From: Armatimonadota bacterium
Lineage (GTDB): Bacteria; Armatimonadota; HRBIN16
Direction: 5' to 3'
DNA: 64,000 nt
Assembly (NCBI GenBank): GCA_026003175.1
Contig: BPGT01000001.1
Coordinates: 62,001-126,000 of the forward strand
The position numbers and the translations under genes are program-made. Below the pieces are notes generated by a model. The model was not told the DNA's origin. It did no database searches and worked only from the letters and a program-made list of their open reading frames with translations. Below, piece after piece: positions 27,379-36,459 of this stretch (the stretch's first letter is position 1; every line of letters starts with the position of its first letter).

Positions 27379-28758
27379 TTAAGGTTCCCATATCCACTCC
27401 TCTATCTGAGGCTCGCTCACCCAGTGTACGCTTCCATCGGCGCAGCTGAGGTTTAAACCATCCCTATGGCGCAACACAGGCTCGTCGTCCTCCGCATCGT
27501 ACAGCAGCACAGTGCGCGCAGGCAGCGCTATCATTCGGGTTTTCCAGCCCAAAAAGCCGGGGTTGAGGCTGTAGCTCGATGCACCCTGTGTGTCGTCGGA
27601 GGGACAGCCGAGCACAGACATATTCCCGCCGACATAGGGCGCTATCACCGTTTCCAGTTTCGCAGTAGGTAGTGTATCATCGTAGTCTAAAGTATACATC
27701 TGTACAGCACGGCTCAACTGCCTCAGGTTGGATAGACAGACTTTACTCCGTGCCTCCTCACGCGCCTGAGCGAAAACCGGAAACAGTATTGCTGCCAGCA
27801 AGGCAAAGAATGCCAGAGCAATTACCGAAACACTCGTTATGCCCTGTAAGCCTGCAAACGGCAACAGCATGATGGCACCCAGCGTTGTTACGGCGCTGCG
27901 TTCTACGGTAACCTGAGGTGTACCCAGCACGAACTGCCTGATTTCCGCCACACGTTTGACAAGAGGTGGATGGGTAGATATCATCTCAATGAGCCGGGCG
28001 AAGACGCTGTTTTGTGCCTCGTTCGCCTGAGCAACCAGTAGTTCTGGCTTCACATGTCTGGCTAATCGCCACCCCGCTGCCAGCGTTGCCAGTACGCGCT
28101 CATAAGCCTGTAAATCACCTGCGCAGGCTTGCCCGCAACGGTCGGCACTGTACTCACAAAGGCGTGACCACGCCAGGTACAGCAGAGGTATCCATATTGC
28201 CCCCATGACCAGCCAGCGCCAGCGGAAGTGCCCCAGCACGAAATGCGCCAGCTCATGTCCCACCAAACCACGCAGAGCCGCACTGTCCTCTTCTATTCCT
28301 TCCACCAGCTGTGAGTACAACACCATGCATCGCGTGCGCAGCATTGCTGCGACAAAGGCGTTCAGCGTGGTACCTTCCATAATGTACACTTCCAGCGGCT
28401 CACGGAAACCGAGCTTTTGGCTCGCTTCCTCCACAGCGCGATGGATATGCGGAAAATGGTCCCTGGTAACGCGCACACTGTGGATCAGCAGATGTGCCCG
28501 AAACATCTTGATGGCGACCCAGTTCAGGAACCACAGAGCCAATCCGACAGGGAGCACGATGCCCATTGTGAGAACCAGCAACACCAGCCACGATAAGCCT
28601 CCCACCACTGCCAGCAGGGTAAACACCAAGTTCTCCAAAGGATGACGGAGAGACTGCAGGGGAAGTGGCGGTGTGATGCTCAACACGGGAGCGCCGCACC
28701 GTGCACAGACAGTCGCCCCTTCAGGAATCCCTTCGCCACACTGAAGGCAGGTATTCAT
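27379..28758 (-). CDS. Zinc-ribbon M48 metallopeptidase fused to a DUF1559-like domain
   Basis: The 459-residue membrane protein has three parts. An N-terminal zinc ribbon (CLQCGEGIPEGATVCARCGA, 4-21) is followed by two membrane helices (about 45-85). An M48 peptidase domain has HELAH (168-172) and CEYSADRCGQ with Glu202 as third zinc ligand, as in HtpX-type proteases. A further hydrophobic segment (about 305-328) continues as [20 protein letters not shown] and CLSNLRQLSRAVQMYTLDYD, the N-terminal part of a DUF1559 prepilin minus the FTLIELL cleavage motif, then LGCPSDDTQGASSYSLNPGF. The fusion is unusual. The protease face is cytosolic if it behaves like HtpX. Confidence 0.85.
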   Translation of the reverse strand: MNTCLQCGEGIPEGATVCARCGAPVLSITPPLPLQSLRHPLENLVFTLLAVVGGLSWLVLLVLTMGIVLPVGLALWFLNWVAIKMFRAHLLIHSVRVTRDHFPHIHRAVEEASQKLGFREPLEVYIMEGTTLNAFVAAMLRTRCMVLYSQLVEGIEEDSAALRGLVGHELAHFVLGHFRWRWLVMGAIWIPLLYLAWSRLCEYSADRCGQACAGDLQAYERVLATLAAGWRLARHVKPELLVAQANEAQNSVFARLIEMISTHPPLVKRVAEIRQFVLGTPQVTVERSAVTTLGAIMLLPFAGLQGITSVSVIALAFFALLAAILFPVFAQAREEARSKVCLSNLRQLSRAVQMYTLDYDDTLPTAKLETVIAPYVGGNMSVLGCPSDDTQGASSYSLNPGFLGWKTRMIALPARTVLLYDAEDDEPVLRHRDGLNLSCADGSVHWVSEPQIEEWIWEP

Positions 28759-28924
28759 GGCGTTTACCTCCTTGCTGTATCATAGTGCTACCCGGGCATG
28801 CGCATTCGCATCACTCATCTTCACAGCGCAGCGTATCTGCGCTCGCATACTGCCTGACAAGGGATGGGAATGTAGACCCTACGCCCGCAACTGAGCCGGC
28901 TCAAGCCCTTCTTTCTTGCATCTA

Positions 28925-28953
28925 ATTATAACACTGTAATACTATCTCGTCAA
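28925..28953 (-). promoter_or_regulatory. Sigma70-like promoter of the M48-DUF1559 gene
   Basis: On the minus strand TTGACG (28953-28948), a 17-bp spacer and TATAAT (28930-28925). The leader to ATG 28758 would be about 160 nt. The rest of the 490-bp gap before amtB shows no gene. Confidence 0.65.
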
Positions 28954-29048
28954 AAAGACGAGTGAATGCCCTTGACGGGATGTGCCAGCCACATATCCCG
29001 TTGCATCCGGTAACAATCTTCTGGTGCGTTTATTGTCTTAATCTGCCC

Positions 29049-29078
29049 TTGACAGCAACCTTTCTCTTTTGCTAAACT
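29049..29078 (+). promoter_or_regulatory. Possible promoter upstream of amtB
   Basis: TTGACA and TAAACT stand 18 bp apart on the plus strand, about 170 bp before the start. The -10 is weak, and no other pair in the gap looks better on this strand. Confidence 0.4.
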
Positions 29079-29247
29079 AACAATGGCATAGGCAACCGCT
29101 GTTGTTTGCCTCGCTTTCTCTATGGCATTGCCGCCGCAATCAGCCACAATGAGCGTGACCCGGCGCCTCGTTCGGGCGCAGTTTCCCCAACGGAGTGGTC
29201 GCATCCCATTCGCAACACCTTATTTAACAAAACGGAGGGATCGACTC

Positions 29248-30570
29248 ATGCTAACAAAGCGACTAATGGCTCTCACGCTTGTCGGGATGGTAGCCACCGC
29301 GGGGGCAGCAGCACAGGACAACTCCGGCAAGATCGATACAGGCGACACTGCCTGGATGCTGGTCTCGTGCGCTCTGGTGATGTTGATGACGCCGGGGCTA
29401 GCTCTGTTCTACGGCGGCATGGTACGCCAGAAGAACGTGCTCAGCACCATCATGCACAGCTTCACCATCCTCGCTGTGGCGACCGTACACTGGGCAGTAA
29501 TTGGCTACGCGCTGGCTTTCGGCCCCAGTATCGGCGGGTTCATCGGCAAACCGGTGTGGGCTTTCCTAAAGGGAGTGGGGCAGGAACCGAACGCCGCCTA
29601 CGCTGCTACCATCCCCCACGCGGTGTTCATGGCTTTCCAAATGATGTTTGCCATCATCACCCCCGCGCTCATCAGCGGCGCCATCGCCGAGCGAATGAAG
29701 TTTTCCACCTTCGTGGTTTTCGTGGTGCTATGGCTGACGCTGGTGTACGCGCCTGTTGCTCACTGGGTGTGGGGCGCCGGTGGGTGGTTGCGCAATATGG
29801 GCGCGCTGGACTTCGCCGGCGGCACGGTGGTGCACATTAGCAGCGGCGTGTCAGGGCTTGTAGCGGCGCTGATGCTGCGCCCCCGGCTCGGCTACCTGCG
29901 CGAAGCGATGCTACCGAATAACCTGACGCTCACCGTGCTGGGTGCAGGGCTGCTGTGGTTCGGCTGGTTCGGCTTCAATGCGGGCAGCGCGCTCACCGCA
30001 GGTGGGCTGGCAGCGTCGGCTTTTGTGGCAACGCACATCGCTTCGGCCGCTGCCACCCTATCGTGGATTATCGTGGAGTGGCTGCATCGGCGCAAACCCA
30101 GCGCATTGGGAGCGGTATCCGGCTGCGTCGCCGGACTGGTCGCGGTAACCCCGGCTGCCGGGTTCGTCAGCCCCCAATCCGCTCTGATTATCGGGCTCAT
30201 CGCTGGTGCAGTATGCTATGGAGCGGTGATTGTGAAACCGCGCCTGCGCTACGATGACTCGCTGGACGCTTTCGGTATTCACGGCGTCGGCGGGACTACA
30301 GGCGCACTGCTTACCGGCGTGTTCGCCAGCAAGGCGATTAATCCGGCAGGGGCAAACGGGCTGATATACGGCGGTTTTCCCCTGTTCGGCGTGCAGGTTC
30401 TGGCTATCGGGGTGACCTGGTTATACGCTGCTGCAATGACCGCCGTGATACTCAAAGTACTGGACGCACTGATGGGCCTGCGCGTGAGGGAAGAAGAAGA
30501 GATAACAGGGCTCGACCTCGCTCTGCACGGCGAGAGTGGGTACCATTTCACATCGGAGGCGACAGTGTAG
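29248..30570 (+). CDS. amtB: Ammonium transporter
   Basis: This is a 440-residue inner-membrane Amt channel. ATG 29248 is chosen: CGGAGGGATCGACTC precedes it and it opens a signal peptide (MLTKRLMALTLVGMVATAGA), as in AmtB of Gram-negatives. Family motifs: DTAWMLVSCALVMLMTPGLA, LFYGGMVRQKNVLSTIMHS, VYAPVAHWVWGAGGWL, the signature DFAGGTVVHISSGVSGLVAA, WFGWFGFNAGSA, and HGVGGTTGALLTG. A GlnK/PII gene, its usual partner, is not adjacent; a NikR gene follows instead. Confidence 0.95.
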   Translation: MLTKRLMALTLVGMVATAGAAAQDNSGKIDTGDTAWMLVSCALVMLMTPGLALFYGGMVRQKNVLSTIMHSFTILAVATVHWAVIGYALAFGPSIGGFIGKPVWAFLKGVGQEPNAAYAATIPHAVFMAFQMMFAIITPALISGAIAERMKFSTFVVFVVLWLTLVYAPVAHWVWGAGGWLRNMGALDFAGGTVVHISSGVSGLVAALMLRPRLGYLREAMLPNNLTLTVLGAGLLWFGWFGFNAGSALTAGGLAASAFVATHIASAAATLSWIIVEWLHRRKPSALGAVSGCVAGLVAVTPAAGFVSPQSALIIGLIAGAVCYGAVIVKPRLRYDDSLDAFGIHGVGGTTGALLTGVFASKAINPAGANGLIYGGFPLFGVQVLAIGVTWLYAAAMTAVILKVLDALMGLRVREEEEITGLDLALHGESGYHFTSEATV

Positions 30571-30592
30571 TGCGTTCGCCGAACCGCTTCAG

Positions 30593-30621
30593 TTGACACC
30601 GACTCACGAGCGTGTTACAAT
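30593..30621 (+). promoter_or_regulatory. Sigma70 promoter of nikR
   Basis: TTGACA (30593-30598), a 17-bp spacer, TACAAT (30616-30621), near-consensus and 20 bp before the nikR start. No clear NikR operator palindrome is seen within it. Confidence 0.8.
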
Positions 30622-30641
30622 AGACGTGAAGGTGTTATGCG

Positions 30642-31061
30642 ATGGCGAAGCTGAAGCGGTTCGGAGTCTCCATACCTACAGAACTGGTGGACGCCTTCGA
30701 CCGCCTGATAGAGGCGAAAGGGTACCCAAACCGGTCGGAGGCGTTGCGCGACCTCATGCGCGACGCACTCGTGGAGAGCGAGTGGGAAAGCGATACTGGC
30801 GAGGTAGTGGGTACTGTAACCATCGTGTACAACCACGAGGCGCGAGAACTGTCGCGTAAAATGACCCATTTACAGCATCAGGCGATGGATGCAGTGGTAT
30901 GTACTACCCATGTGCATCTGGACGAGCACAACTGCATGGAGGTCGTGGTAGTGCGCGGCTCCGCCGCACAGGTCAGAGCCATCGCAGACCGGCTCATCAG
31001 CATGAAGGGGGTTAAGCACGGCAAGCTCGTGTGTACCACAACCGGCAAGTCGCTCTTCTGA
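30642..31061 (+). CDS. nikR: Nickel-responsive regulator NikR
   Basis: The 139-residue protein has a ribbon-helix-helix DNA-binding N-terminus ([32 protein letters not shown]) and a C-terminal ACT-like nickel domain. The nickel ligands known in E. coli NikR (His76, His87, His89, Cys95) are present with an offset of 3: His79, His90, His92 and Cys98 in [12 protein letters not shown]. It represses nickel uptake when nickel is plentiful. No nickel transporter is adjacent; its targets must lie elsewhere. It has its own promoter and terminator. Confidence 0.95.
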   Translation: MAKLKRFGVSIPTELVDAFDRLIEAKGYPNRSEALRDLMRDALVESEWESDTGEVVGTVTIVYNHEARELSRKMTHLQHQAMDAVVCTTHVHLDEHNCMEVVVVRGSAAQVRAIADRLISMKGVKHGKLVCTTTGKSLF

Positions 31062-31076
31062 AAGCGACTTTCTTTG
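31047..31076 (+). terminator. Rho-independent terminator of nikR
   Basis: The stem AAGTCGCT / AGCGACTT with an 8-base loop, followed by TCTTTG. It overlaps the last codons and stop of nikR. Confidence 0.65.
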
Positions 31077-31116
31077 TGTGGGCAACGCTCATTCCCCCCA
31101 AAGAACCGCCATGCGT

Positions 31117-33969
31117 TTACCTCCTTCCAAACCGATAAGCCTGAATGGTCGCATCACTGGTGAGAATCACAAAGTCGGCGGCGCAGGCAGTGTCTTTGGG
31201 AGCCCCTATTTGCAGAATATGCATACCCTTTGCCAGCGACACCGTCTCTGTACGCAATACGTCCACCCCATCAATAGCAGGCGTACTTTCTATCTGTAGC
31301 AACTTGCCATCCAGCACCACGCGCGGGGCGACCAGATTGCCTTCCGCCACGCACCGCACGAAGAACACGTACTTGCCGGGCACCTCGATGGGGAAACGGG
31401 TGCGGATGGACTTGCCTGCAGAGATCTGTACGCAGGTATCACCGGTGCCGGGGCTGCAGTAGGGCAATGCGCGCTTCTTCTGCCCACGCAGGTCGGTGAA
31501 CCCTTCGCACTGCAGCAGCAGCTCCTTTGGTTGCTCGCTAAATGGCAACGCCACAATCCCTTTGGGGGGAACCTGTACGTGAACTGGGCTTGCAGGTGGG
31601 TTCTGCACCTGCGGATATGCAGCGAACATCTCTCTGGTAAAGCGCAGCTCGCGCGTGACGGGTTGCTCCGTGCTGTTATAGAAAAGGATGCGGTCGGTTA
31701 ACAGGGTAGTGAAAACGCCGTCCGCTACGTTATCTACAGGTGGTGCGCTGTGGTGGGTGGGGAATAGGTCAGACAGCTGATATACCAGTCGCCGCAACAC
31801 CTCCAGGTATGCCGAGATACCGTCCTGCGCTCGACGCACCGGCACGAACACGCACAACCCCTTGCCCAGCCGTTGCGTCCAGCGTGTTGCCAGTGCTTGC
31901 TGGTCAATCTGGTAAGAGTAGGTGCCCCTCGGGGCAGTGTCCAGAGGTGGCTCCGAGCTGTTGAGAGCGGTTAGTTTCACCTCCGCGATGCGCACACCCC
32001 TCCCCGGCTTACCACCTCCCTGTGATACGGCACGAATGTGCAGCACAGGAGCACTCTCCGGTTTCACCCACTCGCCGGGGATAACGAATTTATACACCGT
32101 CTCGCCAGGGCTGTCCAGATAGCCCAACAGGTTCTGCCCGAGACGTACCTCATAACGTACAGAGCCCTCTTCACGAGGCAGGAAGGCACGAAGGGTAAGG
32201 CTATACGCTTGCCCCTGCTTGAGCAACAACGCCACCTGAGCGTTTGCACCCGTCCATCGCCAGACGCGCCCGTTATCCTTTTCCGTCCGCGACCATTCGC
32301 CTTGCAGAAACTCCGTCGTAACGGGGTCATCCATGCGCAAGGTGTAGCCACCCGCAGGCACTTCTCCTTTGAAGGAGGGCTTCAGCATCTGCAGTTTGCC
32401 TGCATAGCCGAACAGGGTGCGCCAGGTAGTACCGTCCCCCTCTACATTGGTCACCTTACCGAAGTCATAGGCGACGACGACCCCGCCCGCCTGCACCCAC
32501 TCCACGATTTTGTCCAGCACATCCTGTTCCACCACCGTGCCTTCCCAGAAGACCAGCAGACGGTACCGCTGCAAAGCGCCATCGCGAATCATGCGCTCGT
32601 CTACAATGTCAAAGGCAAAGAGGTCACGCGCCCTCGCACAGCCGTCGCGCATAGCAGGAGCCTCTCCAATATCTGCCAGACGCACCGCCGTGGACGGAAA
32701 GAACATGGCGACATCCACCACCGGCTTGCCCACGGTGAGGTAGCGCAGGTTCTGTTCATATACCGTCCTGTTCGTGACAGGGTTTACCGCCCAGTCAAAG
32801 AAACCAGATGCTCCCTGTGCAGCGGCTTCAAAGAGCGCTTCCGTCTGGCGCTGAGCGTCTAGCGTACCCGGAGCCTCCAGCCACAGCGGCGTCCCATAGA
32901 AACGGCAGGCGGAGGCAATACGCGCCAGCAGGAAGCTCTCGTTCTCGGCGAGGGGCAGGTAGCCAGCATGGGTGGAACGCACTGCTACTCCATGTCGCGC
33001 TGCGACCTTCACCAGCGCGGAGATGTCCGCACCGTAGCGCACGTCCTCACAGGGGGAGCCGATGGGCAGGATGCGCAGGGTACTGGGGAAGTATCGTTGC
33101 GACAGACGACAGACCGTACTGGCGAAATAGGTCACCCCGTTCTGGTACCAGTGCACGAAATCCAACCACCATCGCCTGCCCTCGGAGGCAGAGAGGGGAT
33201 AGCGAATTTCCTCTTCCCTTGTAAACTGTGTACCCCATGCCTTGTTTAGCGCGTTCAGGTCGCCGTATTTACGAATCATCGCCCGACGGAAGCTGGTGCG
33301 TGCCTGCTCATCACCACACCAGAAGCCTTTGTGGTTGTGCGCCTTGCCAAAACGTCGCTCCCAGTCCTCACGCTGCTCGCGCGACACCATCCGCGCCCCC
33401 GAGAACAGCCCTGCCTCCCCATAGTCGCCATGGACACCCAGCACCAGCGCGTCCACGCGCGGGTTGGTTCCGCCGAACTGCTTTGTTAACGCTGCCCACT
33501 GCCTGTCTAGCCAGCTGGCGAAGCGCGGTTCCCACGGCGACAGGGCAGGTATCTCCTCGCCGTGTTCCACACAGCGGGTCAGTGCGGGTTTCTCCTTCTC
33601 GATATACCACCTCGGCGGGAAGGCATAGTGAGGGAAGATAGCGAACAGGAACCCTTCCTGCTTGGCTTGCTGATATACCTCCTCAGCCGCTGTCCAGTCC
33701 CACTGCCCCGGCTCGGTTTCGTTGCTGGCGAGGTGGTCGGTGTCGTACTGCCATACGGAGAACCCCAGCAAGCGCAGGGTGGGGAACCAGTCGGGGTCTG
33801 CCCCGCCGAAGCTGAGGGCGATGCGCGAACCGGGCTGGGCAGGTTTTGCCAGTTCGTCCGCTGAAGACGGACTGCGGTACACGCGCACAAAACGACGCAC
33901 ATCCTTCTCCGGCGCGTGTTGCCCCCCCGGCAAATGCGGTGAACAGGATAGAGAAAACAGCAGTAGCAA
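31117..33969 (-). CDS. Beta-galactosidase-like (GH42-type) exported glycosidase, frameshifted at its 5' end
   Basis: The main frame encodes about 950 residues. The first 400 resemble a GH42-type TIM barrel (RIALSFGGADPDWFPTLRLL, WDWTAAEEVYQQAKQEGFLF, HGDYGEAGLFSG, and RRAMIRKYGDLNALNKAWGT). A trimerisation/reductase-like domain follows (QAGGVVVAYDFGKVTN), then beta-sandwiches. No good start exists in this frame; TTG 33969 is the only nearby choice. ATG 33994 in another frame gives a signal peptide (MKCIGWLGIATAVFSILFTA, then FAGG) which would join the main frame if one C were removed from the seven-C run at 33922-33928. It is thus frameshifted, phase-variable or misread. Confidence 0.78.
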   Translation of the reverse strand: MLLLFSLSCSPHLPGGQHAPEKDVRRFVRVYRSPSSADELAKPAQPGSRIALSFGGADPDWFPTLRLLGFSVWQYDTDHLASNETEPGQWDWTAAEEVYQQAKQEGFLFAIFPHYAFPPRWYIEKEKPALTRCVEHGEEIPALSPWEPRFASWLDRQWAALTKQFGGTNPRVDALVLGVHGDYGEAGLFSGARMVSREQREDWERRFGKAHNHKGFWCGDEQARTSFRRAMIRKYGDLNALNKAWGTQFTREEEIRYPLSASEGRRWWLDFVHWYQNGVTYFASTVCRLSQRYFPSTLRILPIGSPCEDVRYGADISALVKVAARHGVAVRSTHAGYLPLAENESFLLARIASACRFYGTPLWLEAPGTLDAQRQTEALFEAAAQGASGFFDWAVNPVTNRTVYEQNLRYLTVGKPVVDVAMFFPSTAVRLADIGEAPAMRDGCARARDLFAFDIVDERMIRDGALQRYRLLVFWEGTVVEQDVLDKIVEWVQAGGVVVAYDFGKVTNVEGDGTTWRTLFGYAGKLQMLKPSFKGEVPAGGYTLRMDDPVTTEFLQGEWSRTEKDNGRVWRWTGANAQVALLLKQGQAYSLTLRAFLPREEGSVRYEVRLGQNLLGYLDSPGETVYKFVIPGEWVKPESAPVLHIRAVSQGGGKPGRGVRIAEVKLTALNSSEPPLDTAPRGTYSYQIDQQALATRWTQRLGKGLCVFVPVRRAQDGISAYLEVLRRLVYQLSDLFPTHHSAPPVDNVADGVFTTLLTDRILFYNSTEQPVTRELRFTREMFAAYPQVQNPPASPVHVQVPPKGIVALPFSEQPKELLLQCEGFTDLRGQKKRALPYCSPGTGDTCVQISAGKSIRTRFPIEVPGKYVFFVRCVAEGNLVAPRVVLDGKLLQIESTPAIDGVDVLRTETVSLAKGMHILQIGAPKDTACAADFVILTSDATIQAYRFGRR

Positions 33970-33994
33970 TCCCCAGCCAGCCGATGCACTTCAT
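33922..33994 (-). other. Frame-disrupted signal peptide of the GH42-like gene
   Basis: ATG 33994 opens a typical signal peptide that meets a seven-G run (minus strand) at 33928-33922. One base less in the run would fuse it to the main open frame. The run is the sole barrier. Confidence 0.6.
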
Positions 33995-34089
33995 ACTATT
34001 GCTGTTCGCCGGTCTGGGGGAAGTTCCTGCCCGGGGGTGAGATCTACGGGAAGGTGTCACGCGCAACCCCTTCTGTCAGAGGGGAAGTA

Positions 34090-34125
34090 GCGATAAAATG
34101 TCCCCTCTCCTGCAGGAGAGGGGAC
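34090..34125 (-). terminator. Rho-independent terminator of the PEP-CTERM gene
   Basis: A perfect 11-bp stem GTCCCCTCTCC / GGAGAGGGGAC with a TGCA loop (34100-34125), followed on the minus strand by ATTTTATC. It lies 17 bp past the stop of the PEP-CTERM gene. Confidence 0.7.
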
Positions 34126-34142
34126 GGAAAGGTCTCGGACCA

Positions 34143-34757
34143 CTATTTGCGCCGACGCGCCACCAGGGGTATCGCCAGCCCCATGCTGAACAGCAGTAAG
34201 GTCGTCGGCTCAGGAATCACACCGCCCTGGGGAGACAGGCTGCGGCTGACGATAGTCTGGGTGTAGGGGTGGTTCGGATTATTCTTTTCAAACAGATAGC
34301 GCGCCTGATAGGGCCACTCATCCGTCTTCAGATTTGTCCCCGTCAGGTCAACCCTGTAAGAAAAGGTGACGACAGGCTTTGTCCCCAGTACGGGAATGGC
34401 GATGTCGCTGGATTCTGGGGGCGCGTCAACAGTTGCGGATTCAAACCGTACCTTGCCCGCTTGATTTCCAACGTGCGACCAGCCGGTGGGCAAGCTGAGG
34501 TTGCTTACACTGGCCGGGTTTTGCGGGGAAACCTTCAGGCTGAACCAGTCCAGCCAGGCATTCTGCGTTCCTGTGTAGCCTGTGGTTTTGATGGTTACAG
34601 ATACGTCATAGAGATTACCGGAGACTGGCGTCACAGAAGCACTGTACTGGATGCCGTAAGTGTCGACATCCGTAAAGGTCACGGCGCGAGCTGTGCTGAA
34701 CAGCACCGTGCATGCCAGACATACCATCATAGGCACAGCCGATCTTCTCGGATTCAC
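34143..34757 (-). CDS. PEP-CTERM sorting domain protein
   Basis: The 204-residue protein has a signal peptide (about 25 residues, ending ARA) and a C-terminal sorting tail: VIPEPTT, a hydrophobic helix, then ARRRK. PEP-CTERM tails are processed by an exosortase and are tied to biofilm or exopolysaccharide in Gram-negative bacteria. The middle is a beta-rich domain, NAWLDWFSLKVSP. No exosortase gene is in the window. The gene has its own promoter and terminator. Confidence 0.87.
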   Translation of the reverse strand: MNPRRSAVPMMVCLACTVLFSTARAVTFTDVDTYGIQYSASVTPVSGNLYDVSVTIKTTGYTGTQNAWLDWFSLKVSPQNPASVSNLSLPTGWSHVGNQAGKVRFESATVDAPPESSDIAIPVLGTKPVVTFSYRVDLTGTNLKTDEWPYQARYLFEKNNPNHPYTQTIVSRSLSPQGGVIPEPTTLLLFSMGLAIPLVARRRK

Positions 34758-34803
34758 CTTCGGCTCCTCCTTTCAGATTATTTATTTGGAGTTATGGAGT
34801 TAA

Positions 34804-34832
34804 TTATACCACGTCCCTTAAGCAAACACAAT
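34804..34832 (-). promoter_or_regulatory. Promoter of the PEP-CTERM gene
   Basis: Minus strand: TTGTGT (34832-34827), a 17-bp spacer, TATAAT (34809-34804), 47 bp before the start. The upstream target-site duplication of MITE-1 copy B begins at 34832, so the element touches the -35 box. Confidence 0.65.
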
Positions 34833-34840
34833 CGGTGTTG

Positions 34841-35025
34841 AGGGTGTTCGAGAATTGTTGAGAAGTTGGTTGTAGCGCAAGGAAAGAGGCGTTCTTGCTA
34901 TCCCTGCCTTACCTCACCCCCATCCCCTCTCCTACGAGGAGAGGGGCGTTCCCCCTTCCCTTGCAGGGAAGGGGGCAGGGGGGTTAGGTTATCTATCCAT
35001 TCAACCAGCAATTTCGAACACCCTC
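34841..35025 (-). mobile_element. MITE-1 copy B
   Basis: This is a 185-bp copy in reverse orientation to the other three. Flanking sequences ATCGGTGTT (34832-34840) and ATAGGTGTT (35026-35034) form a 9-bp duplication with one mismatch. It lies just upstream of the promoter of the minus-strand PEP-CTERM gene. Sequence 35035-35204 shows nothing recognisable. Confidence 0.88.
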
Positions 35026-35204
35026 ATAGGTGTTTTATTGAGACATGCTTCGGGGATGATGCTAAGGTTGGCTCGCCTCCCTGCGAGGGAACGGCTTTAG
35101 CCGTGAGAGAGGTAAAAAGGGTAATTGCGTACGCGGCGCACAGAGCGCGAGTATACCCTTAACAAGGCAACAGCAGCATTGCGTCTATATAAACCATAGC
35201 ACAT

Positions 35205-36455
35205 CTACCATCCACGCATCACCAAGCCGCTCAGCAGTTTCGGGTAGAAGTAGGTAGATTTGGGAGGCATCTTTTCTCCAGCCAGAGCCACTTCGCGTAC
35301 CTCCTGTACCGTCGGCGGCTTCAGCAGGAAGGCGACTGCTGCTTCGCCACGCGACACCCATTGTATCGCTTCCGACTCATCGCGCGTGTAGCGGATACCC
35401 TCGGCGCGTTCCAGATGGTGCTGCGTGATGCCGAACAAAGGCTCCAGCACCAGTGCCTGCAATAGCGTCACGTCCAGGTGACGAAACGTGAGGCTACGCT
35501 CGCCGGATACAAGCGTCTCGGGCACAGCATCCTCCTTAAGCCATGCGGTAAACGCCTTGTCTGCCTGCATAACCACCGCAAAGCCTTTGCGTGACGCGCT
35601 TTTGTGCAGACAGTGCACTGCTTCTGGAGCGGCGCACGGATGTATTTCAAACCACTGCGCGAGGTAATCAGGCAGCTGATTCAGGGTCTCTTCCGATGCC
35701 TGCAGCACCGCGCGATGCGTGGGCAATATCACCACGCCCGGGTCCTCGAAAGACGTTAGTGCAATCATCAGCCAGTCGTAGGGTTGTAGCTGCTCCGGAT
35801 TTGCTTCGGCAGCACGCCGCTCACGCCGGTATTGCAGGCAAGTTTCGTAGCGGTGGTGCCCATCTGCGATCCACACCCGTGAAGGTGCTACCAGGGCGGT
35901 CAGGTGTTCCAGCGCAGAGGCCTCCTCTATTCGATACAGGCGGTGCAAACCATCGGTGTACTCCACCTCCGCCACTATGGGAGCAACATGTGCCAGATCC
36001 TCCAGCACAGGGAACAGACCGCCTTCCACCAGTCCGTAGATGGGTTCCAGATTGGCTTCAGTAGCGCGCAGCAGCTGCAGACGGTCCTCCTTCGCCCGCG
36101 CCTGCGTGTTCTCGTGGGGTAACACCACGCCCGAATCGTACTCTTCCAGTGCCATCAGGCATACGAGAGCAAGGCGCCGATGAGGTCGTCCTGTCGCAGG
36201 ATGCGAGAACTGCTGCTCCAGCAGGTACATCACCGGAGAGGGCTCTGCTCGGAGCACGCCCTGCTGTTGCCATTCGCGCCACAGTTTGGCTGCCTCCTCG
36301 TAGCTATCAGGGAGGGTGAGATGAGTGATATTGTAGGGGAACTGCCGGAGCGTAAAAAGCTCCGGCGGGGTAATCACATCGTATGGCGGCGCGACGCACT
36401 GCCGCAGTTCGGCAAGGGTGTAGCGTACGCCGTGAAAGGGGGCAATGCGCGCCAT
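35205..36455 (-). CDS. DUF1015 family protein (SerK-like)
   Basis: The protein has 416 residues from ATG 36455, 4 bp after the thioredoxin stop. DUF1015 motifs: IAPFHGVRYT, VAPPYDVITP at the N-terminus, LPHENTQARAKEDRLQLLRA, and SRVWIADGHHRYETCLQYR in the middle. Archaeal relatives include the ADP-dependent serine kinase SerK; bacterial members are mostly uncharacterised. It is cytosolic and probably cotranscribed with the upstream thioredoxin gene. Confidence 0.87.
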   Translation of the reverse strand: MARIAPFHGVRYTLAELRQCVAPPYDVITPPELFTLRQFPYNITHLTLPDSYEEAAKLWREWQQQGVLRAEPSPVMYLLEQQFSHPATGRPHRRLALVCLMALEEYDSGVVLPHENTQARAKEDRLQLLRATEANLEPIYGLVEGGLFPVLEDLAHVAPIVAEVEYTDGLHRLYRIEEASALEHLTALVAPSRVWIADGHHRYETCLQYRRERRAAEANPEQLQPYDWLMIALTSFEDPGVVILPTHRAVLQASEETLNQLPDYLAQWFEIHPCAAPEAVHCLHKSASRKGFAVVMQADKAFTAWLKEDAVPETLVSGERSLTFRHLDVTLLQALVLEPLFGITQHHLERAEGIRYTRDESEAIQWVSRGEAAVAFLLKPPTVQEVREVALAGEKMPPKSTYFYPKLLSGLVMRGW

Positions 36456-36459
36456 GAGG

